Shown here: one piece after another, positions 1-11,759 of the stretch
Layout: each line of letters starts with the position of its first letter
Numbering within the stretch: position 1 is the stretch's first letter
Assembly: GCA_963920765.1 (NCBI GenBank)
Contig: OY987244.1
Span: forward strand, 8,558,501-8,622,500
Length of the DNA stretch: 64,000 nucleotides
Source of the DNA: Ulota crispa
Taxonomy: Eukaryota > Streptophyta > Bryopsida > Orthotrichales > Orthotrichaceae
Direction of reading: 5' to 3'
The notes under the pieces: model-generated
Told to the model about the DNA's origin: nothing
What the model saw: only the letters and a program-made list of their open reading frames with translations
The model's database searches: none
Program-made: the position numbers and the translations under genes

Positions 1-734
1 TATGGTTGAATGTCTTGCTACACTCTCACGTCTTTTATTTTCAATAATTGTTGCTAGAAAACATCTCCTAGACCAGTGTGCTTTTGTCATATACTAAAAA
101 CCTATTAAAAAAATGCTTTGCTTTGAACATAATACTAGTAATACATAATATGAAATTATTTCCAATCAATGATTGTTTTCTTATGAAGGTAAATTTATAA
201 TAACTCAAACATAAAATTATGTCTTGTCTACTTATCATTATTTATGAGACATTGATTAGGACTCAAAATGAGTCACAATGCCAACAAATATGTCGCCTAA
301 GCCATAGGCCATGACTTGCCTGTTGTTCTAATCAAAAAATGTCCAAAGATATTATGGATAAAAAGAACATATAAGAATATTAGACTTCATACAGAAAGAT
401 CATATTTTCATACATAAAGTATGTATCTTCATACAATCATTATATTTTATGTGATGCATGACTAAAAATGATTTATATTGTATTATTATCATATTGTTTG
501 TAAATAATATTACTGTGTTACTATCCCATTATTTTTAAAAGGTTTGGCAAAAATAAATTAAGCATGGGTTTGTCTATCATAGTCTTGAACAATCAATACA
601 ATCAAGGAACGGCCATTTTCTATGGCATCAAGTCTCTAAAAATAACATTTAGGTGTTTGAGCACAGCATTATGGTATTTGATCACAAAAGCACTATCTTT
701 TTTATTTCCAAGATGTCTTTTTTTTTTTACCAAG
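1..734. other. AT-rich intergenic DNA
   Basis: No gene, RNA or clear repeat boundary is visible. The only open frame, a 75-codon one at 564-791, has low-complexity content and runs into the MITE that begins at 735, so I do not call it. Confidence 0.5.
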
Positions 735-993
735 AACGCCATATTCATTAAAATGGGAAAACAATGGGTACCATTTTGTACCTCACCTTAATCCAAAATA
801 GCCACCTTAAACCAAATTCAAAGATATCAGATTCAATATGAACCACTAAGATTTTTTCCCTCGCAAATTCCTCCTCTAAAGTGAGGGCATGTGTACCCAA
901 AAAAAATGATGGAGCTCAGATTAAGGTGACCACCTTAATCCTTCAAAAGTCCTAAAATGTACTCTTTTTTCCAATTTAACAAATATGGCGTTT
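735..993. mobile_element. MITE, 'CGCCATATT' family, copy 1
   Basis: The ends are inverted repeats: AACGCCATATTCATT on the left and its complement, ending ATATGGCGTT, on the right, 259 bp apart. The same ends bound 32456-32575, 48632-48930, 49929-50195 and 52005-52123. The interior carries the phrase 'accttaa' and a GTGTACCCAAAAAAA block also found in the 49.9-kb copy in the opposite orientation. There is no coding capacity. The superfamily is not assigned because no convincing target duplication is seen. Confidence 0.75.
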
Positions 994-1178
994 AAAATAA
1001 TATGACCTTTTTTTTAGAAATTTGATTGTCAACTTCAAACACATTGTATTTTATAATAAATATCACAATTTAAGGAGACAAAAAGATTAGATTTACTTTA
1101 TTATGCACTTGTTAAAGGTTGGAAATCCAATTACAATGAGTTTTGAAGGAAGTACGCCAACAACATAACATTTAGTAG

Positions 1179-1211
1179 CCTGAAGAGAGGCTGCCTTTCC
1201 CTCTCTTCAGG
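1179..1211. repeat. Perfect 12-bp stem hairpin
   Basis: CCTGAAGAGAGG at 1179-1190 is exactly complementary to 1200-1211, with a 9-nt loop. No poly-T run follows the hairpin directly, so a terminator role is not supported. Confidence 0.7.
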
Positions 1212-1234
1212 TATCATCCACAAACTTCATCATG

Positions 1235-1238
<4 letters not shown>

Positions 1239-1292
<54 letters not shown>
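1239..1292. repeat. (AT)n microsatellite
   Basis: About 54 bp of uninterrupted AT dinucleotides, followed by a T-rich stretch. Confidence 0.95.
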
Positions 1293-1295
<3 letters not shown>

Positions 1296-1429
1296 CTCTT
1301 TTTTTTTCTTTTTTTTAAAATAATTTTTTGACATGGCTGGCCCCACATCGATGTGCACTAAATTGAGCCTCTCTTTCATAAATTTTCTGACAAATTTAGC
1401 CAAGTGTCCTCTAAGCTACTGATGGGTGT

Positions 1430-1481
1430 GGAATATTCCACACTCTTTCATACAGCTGAATGAAAGAGTGTGAAATATTCC
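1430..1481. repeat. 21-bp stem hairpin with one mismatch
   Basis: A 21-nt arm at 1430-1450 and its near-exact complement at 1461-1481 (one mismatch) enclose a 10-nt loop. Part of the arm (ATTCCACACTCTT) recurs just downstream. The length resembles a miRNA or short MITE foldback, but nothing shows that it is transcribed. Confidence 0.6.
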
Positions 1482-2786
1482 ACACTCTTCAGTTGGAAGG
1501 AAGGCAGGCCTGCTAAGTGCTATTGAATGTTATGAATACGCAATCTAAGAACCTGTGAAACTAAAGTCTTTCCAGCACAGGAGCTTTGCAAGGGCCCGGC
1601 CCCGGACCCAGCATTTCACTTTAGAGTGGAAAAATTGCCACAAATTGGCCCTTCCTACTAATCATGTTGAGAAGCTTAAGAAAAAAAAATTAAATGGATT
1701 GGCACCAATGCAAACAATCTCTTTCAATTACTAATTTTCCCAAATATTATTACATACAAATATTTGCACTTGTATGAACTTCAAAGACCATAATACTAGC
1801 AAAATAGTGGTTGTGTCACCCAACAAACTAGCCTTCACCACTTTGGCAGTTTGTATGCCTCTCATTGGTGGAATGGACTTGCTCCTTTTGTTGTGTAAAC
1901 ATGTTGATCCCCATCTTAGAGTGCAAGCATCCATAATGTGGACAATGATTGATTTTGAATGTTTATTGTAGGATTTACATGAAAGAAACGAGGTTTATTC
2001 AAGTATATTTAGAGCAATTAAGATTGCATATAAGAGTTGTGAAAGGGTTTAGGGGCAAATTTACTTGTTAGTTTGGTAGGCTATGTAGGTAGGGGTGAAT
2101 TTGGGGTGAAAAGATCCAAAAATCCATCTATTTATGAGTAACTTGCTTGCATAGAGGGAAGTCTGACACAACAAGCTAGCACCAAGTCTAACTTGTTATA
2201 ACTTGATCAATGACACTAGGGGCTTGACAAAGCAAGTTGGCATTTAAAAATTGACAAGATACTTGACACTAGGGTGAGGGGGAGTTTCAAGCGGGTGAGG
2301 CACTGAGGCTACTCCAAGGAGTTTTAGGAGAGACTCCTAATTCTTCCCTTTCCTTCTTCAAGTAGGCTCAATTGTCATCATGATATTGTTGAGCACATAT
2401 TTTTGCTTCACTTGATGTATGCAATAAACAGATGCAAAATACTGCTTCAAAGCTCTATTTTGGCACACACTCCAATTAGATGCGTTGAAAAGTTGGTCAC
2501 CATTTCCATAGGATCTTGTTTTTCTTATCACCTCCATCTTATTTATATAGGTTCTACATAGTGCATCCACTGAGGCTACTCTTAGAAAGTTGTTTTTGTC
2601 TATTATTCAATTATATGGTTTGGTCAACTCTTGGGTGCTTTGTGATTTTTGTGTAAGAATTTGAATCATTTCATGTTGAGAGTTCACTTTGAGATGGGAA
2701 AAAAAATCACAAAATCAAAGATTTTATTTTTGGAATTTTTGTGGGCCATGTTTGATTTTGCCTACAACAATCCATGTCTACATGTG

Positions 2787-3019
2787 CTTCTCTTAAGGTA
2801 GAAGCACCCAATGCCAACAATGTACCTAATGACATCATTCTCTACACAAGATGGTCATTTTAGAATTTAAATCTATATATATCATAGATAGCTTATTGGT
2901 TGGTCAACAATCAATAAGCTATCTATGGTGTACCTAGATTTAAGTTTTAAAATGACCACCATGTGGAGTGATACCATTAGGTACATTTTTGATATTAGGT
3001 GCTTTTATCTTAAGATAAG
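2787..3019. mobile_element. Foldback MITE, 'GGTAGAAGCACCC' type
   Basis: The 233-bp stretch is almost entirely one inverted repeat. The left arm starts CTTCTCTTAAGGTAGAAGC and the right arm ends with its diverged complement. The arms share blocks such as GTACCTAATG and TAGCTTATTG. The ends resemble the GGTAGGAGCACCCATA family found elsewhere in the window (26.7, 33.5, 43.4 kb). Confidence 0.7.
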
Positions 3020-5140
3020 TTTTTTTGTATTGTTTAATTACTGATTGTGACAATTGGCAACATGCAATTGCACCAAAATTCATGGTTGTCACATTGGGCC
3101 GCCCATCCGATTGCTAGCTCGTACGTCTAAAGTACTCAATTGAGGTCATGTTTTGTCCGATGAAGTTAAATTATAGTTGATTTTAAAAAATGATGAAAAA
3201 TGATAAAAAAACTTATATTGTATATGCTAGTGACACTCATTATTGCCAGCATAAAGTCAAAACATGGATTTAAAGTCATATCACGTAATAAAAATGAAAA
3301 ATAATAATTTGATTCTTTCATTTTTTAGGTAAAAAATCCTAAAAACATGAACGGACGGTGTCGAGTAGAGAGGAGTGCGCCTAGAGAATACGTAGGATGT
3401 CTAGCTGCAATCGTGCGTTGCTAACTAAAATTTGTTGTCAGTCTTCAATCTTCACTCTTCAAATCTTCAATCTTTTGTCTTCCGTTGACCTATTCTGTGA
3501 CTGGCTTTAGGGATATAAAAGTCAAAGAAGGGATAAGAGCCCACGGAATGCAAGACGGGTAGAACGGAACAGCAGACACAAATTACTATCCGAATGATGG
3601 AACTCTAAAATCAAATTCACAATCTGCTGGCTAAAATTTCAGATTGTGAAAACAAAACAAGTCTTGACCATGAGGGTGATCAATCTCACTTTGTCACCAC
3701 AACAATAAATGGAGTTAAGTTTAATTTAACCCAAATTGTCCGTAACAAAGTTTATAAAATATAATGGAAATAAAATGACAGAAAAGCCTCCAAAATTGGC
3801 TAAAAATAACAAATCACATCCTACATATACATAAAAAATAAACTCAAAGCATTCTTTTTGAAATCTTCATATCTTCAAGTCTTCAAGTCTTTATGTTAAA
3901 AAAAGAACTAATGGGAAAATCACAATCAAAAAGTCTTAGAAAGGCTATAACCTTTTGTTTGTGTCACAAATGGCTCAAATATCCAAATGCTAAGTGTTAA
4001 TATTTTAGAAAACCTTCTAATCACCTAATTTCCATCCAAATTTGAGCTCATTTTAAACTAATTTTTAAAAATTATGCGGGTTCAAAGTGGAGGCTCTCAT
4101 CCCTCCTTGCAAATTAATCACTGCCTCTTCAAATTTCTATAACTTTTTATCCATAATTTTCACAAACAAGTATGATATCAATTTGGAAAGATAACACAAC
4201 TGAATACAACTCCTAAAAATTCCATTACAAACTAAAACTCTATCCATAAGTTTTAATTAATCAAAATTTGGATCTTAATTTTTTAGAGAGCACCCAAATT
4301 CTCAACTTCTACACACTATAATCTCTTCAATAAAACTTTAAATGGAATGATTGAAAATAATTTGAAAAGCTATCACAACAATCTATCACTTCTAAAATTT
4401 TGAGAAGAAAATTTTATACCGTTCAAAAGTTGTAGCTCCTCAAAGTTCTAGCATTTTTCTCACAAAAAAGCAACCCACCTCTAATCCTTCATACCTCCAT
4501 AATATTTTTTTTCAAACTCCAAATTACAAGTTTAATAAAATTTTTAAAAAAAAAAAAAAAAAAAAAACTCCCTCTAAATCTAGTCACAAAATGATAAACA
4601 AATCATAAGCTATAGCTTGTCAAATTTTCAGTCTTTTTCATAGTTTGGTTTTCTAACTCCAAAATTCAAACATTCATAACTTTTGCATCCTAACTCCAAA
4701 TCAAACTTGCAAACTCATTTTGGAAATGTAATCACACAAAAAAAAAAATTCAAATTTTAAATCAAAAAAATACATATATAGAATGTTCTCTTACATCAAA
4801 GTTTTGAATTTTTTCTCTTCTTCCAAAAAATACTCATACACTAAACTCCAACATACTAAAGAATCTCTCCTATTATATTTTAACCTTATCCAAGATTTAA
4901 AAGTGGAACACATCAGCTTATACTTCTCTCCATCTTAACCCCACTATAGATATCAAACCTTTTTTTCTTTTACATTTTTCCAAATTCATTCTAAATTTTT
5001 TTAGTATTTTTATTCAAATAAAAATAAAATATATGAGGCTTTCAAAACATCTAGATAAACATATAAAATGAATAAATACAAGATAAACACCACCATAAAA
5101 TGGCCACGTGCCCTTGCGAGCATATAAAAGCGTCAAATAC
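3020..5140. other. AT-rich intergenic DNA
   Basis: No gene or bounded element is recognised. There are simple 'cttcaatcttc' type repeats near 3440-3480 and 3865-3895 and a poly-A run at 4546-4567. No open frame reaches 60 codons. Confidence 0.4.
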
Positions 5141-5160
5141 TTATTTTTAGTTTCCAAGCC

Positions 5161-5240
5161 GTGGACTTGGTTGGCTAGCAAAGCGGTTGTCTTTGATTGC
5201 CTATCGGTCCGGGTTCAAATCCAATTAGACTCGTTGAGCG
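5161..5240 (+). repeat. tRNA-like sequence, probable SINE head
   Basis: A box-A-like stretch (TTGGCTAGCAAAGCGG, 5171-5186) is followed about 26 bp later by a good box B (GGTTCAAATCC, 5212-5222), as in a Pol III promoter. A TATA-like CATATAAAAG at 5131-5140 and CAA at 5143 lie upstream, as in plant tRNA genes. The bases flanking box B do not form a full T-stem and no acceptor stem pairs well, so a functional tRNA is unlikely. The 3' end is not defined; the related-looking GC-richer sequence runs to about 5400. Confidence 0.4.
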
Positions 5241-5587
5241 GTGATGGCGGCCCATAGCTTAGCACGCTAATAAAGCAAGAAATTGGCTCAACCAACTTGA
5301 TATCTATTTCGTTGAGCTCTGCATGTGATAAGACGGCGCAACACCTTGGAATCTATGGCCGCTACTCTGTCATCAAATTCAGGTTCTTACCACGACTACC
5401 ATTTTTGCCTTGATTGTTAATCTATTGAAATAAACACAAACATAGATAAATAGCGTATATCTACATGCTAGAGGCATCTCCATCAGTGCAATAGACGTGT
5501 CTGCCCGTCTGCTTGTCCGGTCTATCCGACAGCCTCAATTTACCTAAAGTAACAATGCTGCCAGAATCTTATGCTAGAATAGTTATT

Positions 5588-6508
5588 TTAACCCCTAAAG
5601 GACCATGGCCTTTATTTTGTCAAAAAAACACTCAAAATTGCCACCTCTATGGCAAAGAGTAAAAAAATTTGAAAATCAATTTTTTTGCACATCTATCGTA
5701 GGATCTTGTATTAGACTACTATAAAAATGTGTCTTACAAAATTCAAGAACTTTGACTACACAGATTGCAAGATATTTGTATTTAAAAAGTAAAAAACAAC
5801 TTTTTTTGCAGCTTGCATGAATAGATTATTTAATTTTGAACATTTTTAACTTAAAATTTTTGCACTACATAGTTTGGAATTCTATTTTTGCATGGTGGAA
5901 AGTTGAGTTGGTAATCTTGGAAAAATAATAATAACAAAAATTAATTAATTTTCATTCTTTAAAAAAAACATTAGGCAGAAGAAGGTATGAGATTGAACAA
6001 AGACTTAAATTGCTAATAACCATGCAATGGAATTGAAATGCAATAGTCTCAACAGTGAGGTTGTTCTAGAAAGCAAACCTCACCTTTTCCAACACTTTTT
6101 TTTTGAAAAATGTTAAGTTTGCATTCAAAAATGAAATTTATAAGTTATTTTTTCAAGAAGATGCTTGAATTGCCCAAAAAACAAGATTGTCCATAACTTT
6201 CTCATAACTAGTCCAAATGGAATGAATCAAAGCTTCAGATGTAGAAAAATATATAATTTATGAGAAAAAAAAATTCAAGTTTTTATAAGAATTTTTTTTG
6301 TTGCCCGGAGTCTTTATATTTGTGCTTATTTGGGCATAACTTTTGCTCTCTGGCATCAAATGGAATAAAAATTAGATGCCCATGTAAATCTTTGAATTCC
6401 CCATTTTTGATAAACGTTTCAAAAAAATATGCAAAGTAGTTTGGCCATAGGTACTTGCTCGAAATCCCATTTGTCTGTTGAACGGACAGTTGGTCCTTTA
6501 GGGGTTAA
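5588..6508. mobile_element. TTAA-flanked element, long family, copy 1
   Basis: TTAA at 5588-5591 and 6505-6508 flank inverted ends ACCCCTAAAGGACCA and TGGTCCTTTAGGGGT. Inside, GTAGGATCTTGTA lies about 110 bp from the left end and GGTACTTGC about 60 bp from the right end; these motifs recur at matching places in the other long copies. The 33610-34535 copy is the same element in reverse orientation. There is no open frame, so it is non-autonomous. TTAA plus CCC-starting ends is piggyBac-like; a TA target with extended preference is the alternative. Confidence 0.8.
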
Positions 6509-6711
6509 TAGGACAAATAATTACTTTATGCAGCCCATATGTGCTCAGTGCACTTTGGGATTAGGTTTGGAGTAGAAGTGTGGTGAATCAAAGTTTGGGC
6601 CACTTTGGGAAGAGTGACATGTAACTTACTCATGTCACTAGCTTCAAGGGAATTAGGGCAGTTTTCCATGCAAGCGAAATTAGCAAAGATCCAATAACTT
6701 ACCTTCACTAA

Positions 6712-7552
6712 TCTACGACATCTCCTATGCAACTGTAAAAGAGGCAAGCAAAAGCTTTGTGCAGTGTTTTCAAACCAGACTTAAGCAAAAACATGGGCTC
6801 CAATGCAACAAGTAAACCAGACTGCATTTTTCAGGGCTCCCCACATAAGAGCCCCTCCCCTGCAAATTTTCACTATTTAGAGAGTCTTGCATACCACTTA
6901 GCTTTGACACTAACGCAATTTCAAGGAATTTCAGATACTTCTAACATGAACTAGCCACACATAAGCACGTAAAAAAGACATTAATTATTAAAACATTGTG
7001 TTTAGTGAGTGTCATAATGTATGTGCATTGGAAGGTGGTAGATTGGGAAATGACCCTGCTTTGTAAGAGAGCCGGCGTCAAGCACGGCCTGACACACTTT
7101 CTGGAGCTCAAATCCAGGCTGGATTGGGGATTAGGGCATCCCAATACAACCAAAAAACAAGTTGGGCAAACTGTGTCAGCCAGTGGCTGACACCAGCTGT
7201 GGTGCAGAGCAGGGGCATTTTCAAGTTAAGCAGTCCTTGATGCACACAAGCTCTGACACTTGCTAAACATGAGTTTTTAATAATTTATGTCTTTTTTAAA
7301 TGCTTATGTGTGGCTGATCCATGTCAGAAGTATATGAAATCCCTTGAAATTGTGTCAGTGTCAAAGCTAGAGTGGTATGCAAGACTCTCCAAATAGTGAA
7401 AATTTGCAAGGGAGGGGCTCTTATGTGGGGAGCCTTGAGAAATGCAATATGATTTACCTGCTGCATTGGAACCCATGTTTTTGCTCAAATCTGGTTTAAA
7501 ACACTGCACAAAGCTTTTGCCTGCCTCTTTTACGGCTGCATTGGGGATGCCC
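6712..7552. mobile_element. Large foldback element with about 280-bp arms
   Basis: The left arm (about 6712-6993) and right arm (about 7272-7552) are inverted copies with scattered differences. They enclose a loop of about 280 bp. The right end, CATTGGGGATGCCC then TTA, matches GGGCATCYCC-type Tourist/Harbinger ends; the left end has diverged. Two 65-80 codon frames on opposite strands (6757-6954, 7324-7566) encode similar peptides only because the arms are complementary. RNA from it would form a long hairpin. Confidence 0.75.
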
Positions 7553-7555
7553 TTA

Positions 7556-8940
7556 GAGATTGGCAAATTTAGTTATATTGCCCAGAGAAAAGTTCCACCA
7601 ACCATAATGTCAGTAGGGAAAAACCAGTGAAGTAATAGGATTGTTTGTTGTAAGAAAATCTCAAAAGTGCTGATTTCTACAATGTATTGCCATCATTTAC
7701 TTGACAAAAAACAATTCACGGGCTCAGTTCTTGAGCAATATGACTGTTGACAACATTGTTTTGATGTTACATATTACATCCTGGCTCATGTGGAACCAAA
7801 CTGCAATTTTAGTACTAGTATTTGCATGCCACAAAACGATGGTGATTTTGCAAGTCAATGTTAAATTCAATCAAGTCTTTAATGGATAAACTCCTTATAA
7901 CAACACACGCTTTAAATAAAAATCATGCTTACCAAATTTGCTTTTTCTTCTTCGATCATTCTTTGATCAAATAGTAGCACTTCCATGCATTAGCAAAAAT
8001 AGTCAACTAGTCACTGTAGCTATTGTGATCTTTACCAAAGTTGGGCACACTTAGAAATCTCCTCTTGCGCAACATAAACAATAAACTACAGGAGGTGAAA
8101 AAGCAGCTTTGTTCATCCCAGGCAAAGAATTAATGCTTTATCAAATGTTGAAACTCACCACTTTGAATCTTTCTTGAAATCCTTTGATTTCCTTTGAAAA
8201 ACAAGTTCTCCGTTTTTTTATAGCTAGAATTTCACCACCTGTTCGTTGAAGTACTTGTGACTAACCTGGTGTTTGCCTACTGTATCATCAGGGATGCCTA
8301 TATTCCTATAACATGCTTCAGCTGCAAATATCCCTGCAGATTCACTGATATTTATCCTGCACACTACAAAAAGTTTTTTGTACTTTCTTGTGGGCACTGG
8401 CTGGTCATTCTCTGATAATTAAAATCACATGAATCCATTTAAAATCACCTGAATCCATTTCAAAAGGCTCCCCGCATGCTGCAGCTCTGCCTGCAAAATG
8501 CATTTGTTCTCAGAAATACTTCAAAGATTCTGTGCAGAAACACTATTTTTGGCCTTCGTCCCGCACGTACGTACTTCATGTAACTTAGCCATGCATTATG
8601 GGCTTCACCGCCTTCACGTAAGTTAATTGTACTTCTCAGTTGCCGTTAGGAATTGGATGCCTTGTAGACATGTGTCCCATGATTTCTATGTAGCATTGTA
8701 CGGGGGGGAGCTTCACCTGATAACTTAATATTTGGAATTTCCCACTCTGAACAGGATTTTCCCAAGCCTATACCTGATATTGCCTGTATTTAATGAATAT
8801 TTTTGAAATCTGGTCAGTGTTTTCTTGTAGTTTTATAGCTTTCTTTCGCATTTAAATCGGCTAAAAATGGACGAATTGCTAGTTCTCCCTTGCACATTGC
8901 TATGTACTCCAGAACAAATAAAGGTCAAATTCTTTTAAGT
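7556..8940. other. Intergenic DNA, no gene recognised
   Basis: I see no coding exon. A short tandem duplication (AAAATCAC.TGAATCCATTT) lies at about 8420-8460. Confidence 0.4.
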
Positions 8941-9174
8941 AAATTGTGAGTAGGGATCTTTGAGCTGTGAGCTTAGATTTTTTGTCAAAATATTAATTTT
9001 CAATTATGGATGCAAACACAAGATTTTATGGTTGTGCACTATAAAGATTTATCTCTTAAAAAACTAGCCATTTTTTAAATTTTTACATTGACTTTGAGCT
9101 CAAAATTGGTTCTCACCCATAAAATCTTGGTTCACGGCTCTCATGGGCTCATTATTTAATGCTCACTAAATAGC
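8941..9174. repeat. 'GTGAGC' inverted-repeat element, copy 1
   Basis: A block holding GTGAGCTTAGATTTTTTG near the left and its loose complement (CATAAAATCTTGGTTCAC) near the right recurs at 19781-20032 with the same order of motifs. Repeated GTGAG or CTCAC words lie at both ends. It is non-coding. hAT-like ends are possible, but no target duplication is clear. Confidence 0.55.
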
Positions 9175-9756
9175 GTTGTCCCATTTTGCACATACCAAAA
9201 TTTTTACGTAGTTGTTATCAAAGAAAGCCCACAACCATTTCATGCGGTAGTACCAAATGAAACTATTATTTCATTGTGATTAAAAATCTGCAACAGAGCT
9301 AGTTTTGTTTGACCTCTAAGGTACATTCACACCATGGATGATGAAAATGGGAGGTGTAAAACATAACTTTGGTGGTTTCATAGGAGTTTTTTTTTTTCAA
9401 GTGACTAAATCTACCCCAGTTGAGAGCTCATTTACACAAAAGGGGAAAGACAACCTTCAAGGGGTGAGCAAGGAAGTAGAAGAGCTCACTCTCTTGGTGG
9501 GATTTAGGGCAGCTTCACACTATGGCCAAAGGTCAAGAGGCCGTTGGTCTTCACCAATTAGATTGCACAAAATTGAGGGTCCGGTCGCTCACGCCTTCAC
9601 ACTAGAGGCCAAACTCCAAAGGCTATCATCCGTCATTTGCCTACATGGCAGCACTTTATCATCCAAAATTGACAGCCTTTGGGCAAGAGTTTGGGTCCAA
9701 CAAAATGCTAGGCCCAAATCTTGCCCAAAGACCGTCAAAAATTTTCAATTTTTTTG

Positions 9757-9765
9757 AATAAAAAA
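9757..9765. repeat. 9-bp target duplication, left
   Basis: AATAAAAAA directly precedes the MULE-like MITE and is repeated exactly at 10281-10289. Confidence 0.85.
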
Positions 9766-10280
9766 GGGAAAATATCAAAAATGCCCATCAGTTCTTTCAA
9801 AATATCAAATATACCCCTATATTATATGAAATATCAAAAATACCCCTGGTTTTGTGTCAAAATATCAATTATACCCTTAATTATCTTTGAAAACATCTAA
9901 TATCTTTAGTTTTTTTTTACTTCTTTAGTACAAATTTTTGTAAATATTGGGATGCCAATGAAAATTACAAATCTAGATGCAATTTGAATGTAAGTAAAAT
10001 CTTGGAAGCAAGCTTCTCAAGTTTTATATAGGGTTTTTTCATTTAAGTTTATTGTGGCCATGTATTGACTAATCTTTGTCACTGTCTTTGGTGCAAATGT
10101 GACTTACAAAAATTTTAGTAAAAAGGCACACAAAAATTAAGAATATTAGATGTTTTCAAAAATGACTAGGGGTGTAATTGATATTTTGACATAAAACCAA
10201 GGGTATTTTTTATATTTCAGATAATATAGGGGTATATTTGATATTTTGAAAGAATTGAGGGGCGTTTTTGATATTTTCCC
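9766..10280. mobile_element. MULE-like MITE nested in the Harbinger element
   Basis: This 515-bp element begins GGGAAAATATCAAAAATGCCC and ends with its complement. Inverted arms of about 140 bp are each built from four to five tandem units of about 30 bp of the form AAATATCAAAxATACCCCT. It is flanked by an exact 9-bp duplication, the size made by Mutator-like transposases. The deleted Harbinger relative at 37.4 kb has the matching sequence around 37670-37690 without the insert, giving an empty site. No coding frame belongs to it. Confidence 0.85.
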
Positions 10281-10289
10281 AATAAAAAA
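10281..10289. repeat. 9-bp target duplication, right
   Basis: Exact second copy of AATAAAAAA flanking the MULE-like MITE. Confidence 0.85.
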
Positions 10290-10478
10290 TCCAAAACTGA
10301 CAAGATCTTGGCCGTTAGATCAAAAACCCTTTTCTTGGAAGGGGGGAAAGGGCCATCTCCTCCTTCTTCTTCCCTCTCTTCTTCCCTCTCTTCATCTCTC
10401 TCTCTTTCAATTTTTGTTGTTTGATAGGGTTTGCTCCTTGTTTTGCAGCTATACTTGTTGTTTTCAAAAGTAGAGAAC

Positions 10479-11718
10479 ATGGAGAATTTTTTTCAAAACC
10501 CCTTCTATTGTAGCCAGCCATCCATGGTAGGGTTAGAAATTTTTTTGACCCCAAGTTCTTATGGAGCATTTCAGCCCTTTTTAGCTAAAGCTAGAGAGAA
10601 AGGAGTGGAAGAGGCAAACATGGAGAGGGTAGAAGAGAGGATTTTTAAAGGAGATGGAGATTGTGAGATTTTGGAGCCCTCTAGAGAGCTCTTCCTAAGC
10701 AAAAGGCTACTCCAAGGAAGAAGGCTGCACCCAAGAAAATGATGGTGAAGATTGAAGGAGAAGGACAAGAAGACAATTCAACGTGAAAGTGGGAGGACTC
10801 AAAGGTGCTTCAATTGATTGCACTCAAGGGAGAGATGGAGCCAGAGTTTGTTCGGCAAGGCAAAAAACAAGGTGAGAAACCCTATTTTTTTTATTTCCCT
10901 CTAATTTTTTCAAAAGGTAAATGGGCCCTTTTATGGGCCATAAGGCCTTGGCCAAGCCAAGCAACGCCCCGTGTCCCGGACCCAAGCCCCCCTTTCCCCC
11001 AAACCACTTGTAAATGGTGGCACCCAGAATGGAACCCTAGTCTCCACCACCACCACCACTGGTGGAGACTATCCACAAGGTGGACGTACTTTCCACCCCC
11101 CTCCTTGGGTGACCAACAAGACATTGTTCTTCCAATTATACACTTCCTATTCCTTATTCAACTATGTGAGCATGTGCTGTCATTTTTTTTTCAAGCCCTT
11201 TTTTGACAATTTCCTTCTAATTTCTTCATGTTGTGTGTGTAGGAATCGATACTTGGGTACGCCTTCATGCTAGGATGATTGTGATATTACCTAAATTCAA
11301 CCGGACTGCTACAGCATGCCGCAAGAAATTCAAGACCATTTTTGATGCATACAAAGAAGACAAAATTGCAAATGGGATTTCAGGCAACAACCGGCAGGAG
11401 AGCATTTTCTATGAAGCAATGGACAAATGGTATAATCAAGACGGGCAAGTCATGAAGCATGTCTCTGCCACAAACACGGATCTACACCAAACCAACTCCT
11501 CTCTGGATGTAGAAAGCGCACCAACATTAGCAACTGTTTCTACACCAACATCTACCCCATCATCATCAAAGGGTGAGGATGCCTTTCACATTAGGGCTAT
11601 TGACATATTCAAAAAAATGGCAAAATCTAGCACAGGTTTGATGAAAAACTTTGAGAGAACAAATGACTTGCTAGAGAATGTAGACTCCCAAATTGATCGT
11701 TTGATCAATAAGCTTTAG
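10479..11718 (+). pseudogene. Harbinger Myb/SANT-like protein gene, decayed
   Basis: This is the second gene of the PIF/Harbinger element; the family protein binds the transposon ends and helps the transposase enter the nucleus. Exon 1 starts at ATG 10479 (MENFFQNPF). It later holds a basic KATPRKKAAPKK stretch and KWEDSKVLQLIALKGEMEP, the start of a Myb_DNA-bind_4-like domain. A GTGAG donor at 10872 and a TGTAG acceptor ending at 11242 frame a 371-bp phase-1 intron. Exon 2 (11243-11718) continues with FNRTATACRKKFKTIFDAYK and ends KLINKL. Exon 1 changes frame near 10740 and has a TGA just before KWED, so this copy is non-functional. It ends 41 bp from the convergent transposase. Confidence 0.8.
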
Positions 11719-11759
11719 AGTACTACCAACTACTCTTCATCCGAGCTACAATGCTCAAA

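Larger units (their letters stand above)
994..2786. other. AT-rich intergenic DNA with small hairpins
   Basis: This stretch holds an (AT)n tract and two short hairpins, listed separately. I see no gene. Overlapping 65-67 codon frames on both strands at 1731-1971 have no recognisable motif. Confidence 0.45.

Noticed and set aside
1179-1211. Hairpin as a transcription terminator
   Set aside because: Rho-independent terminators are not expected in a plant nuclear genome, and no T-run follows directly.
6757-7566. Two similar short peptides on opposite strands (SKNMGSNA..., SPHKSPS...)
   Set aside because: They are the two arms of one inverted repeat read on opposite strands, with no coding signature.
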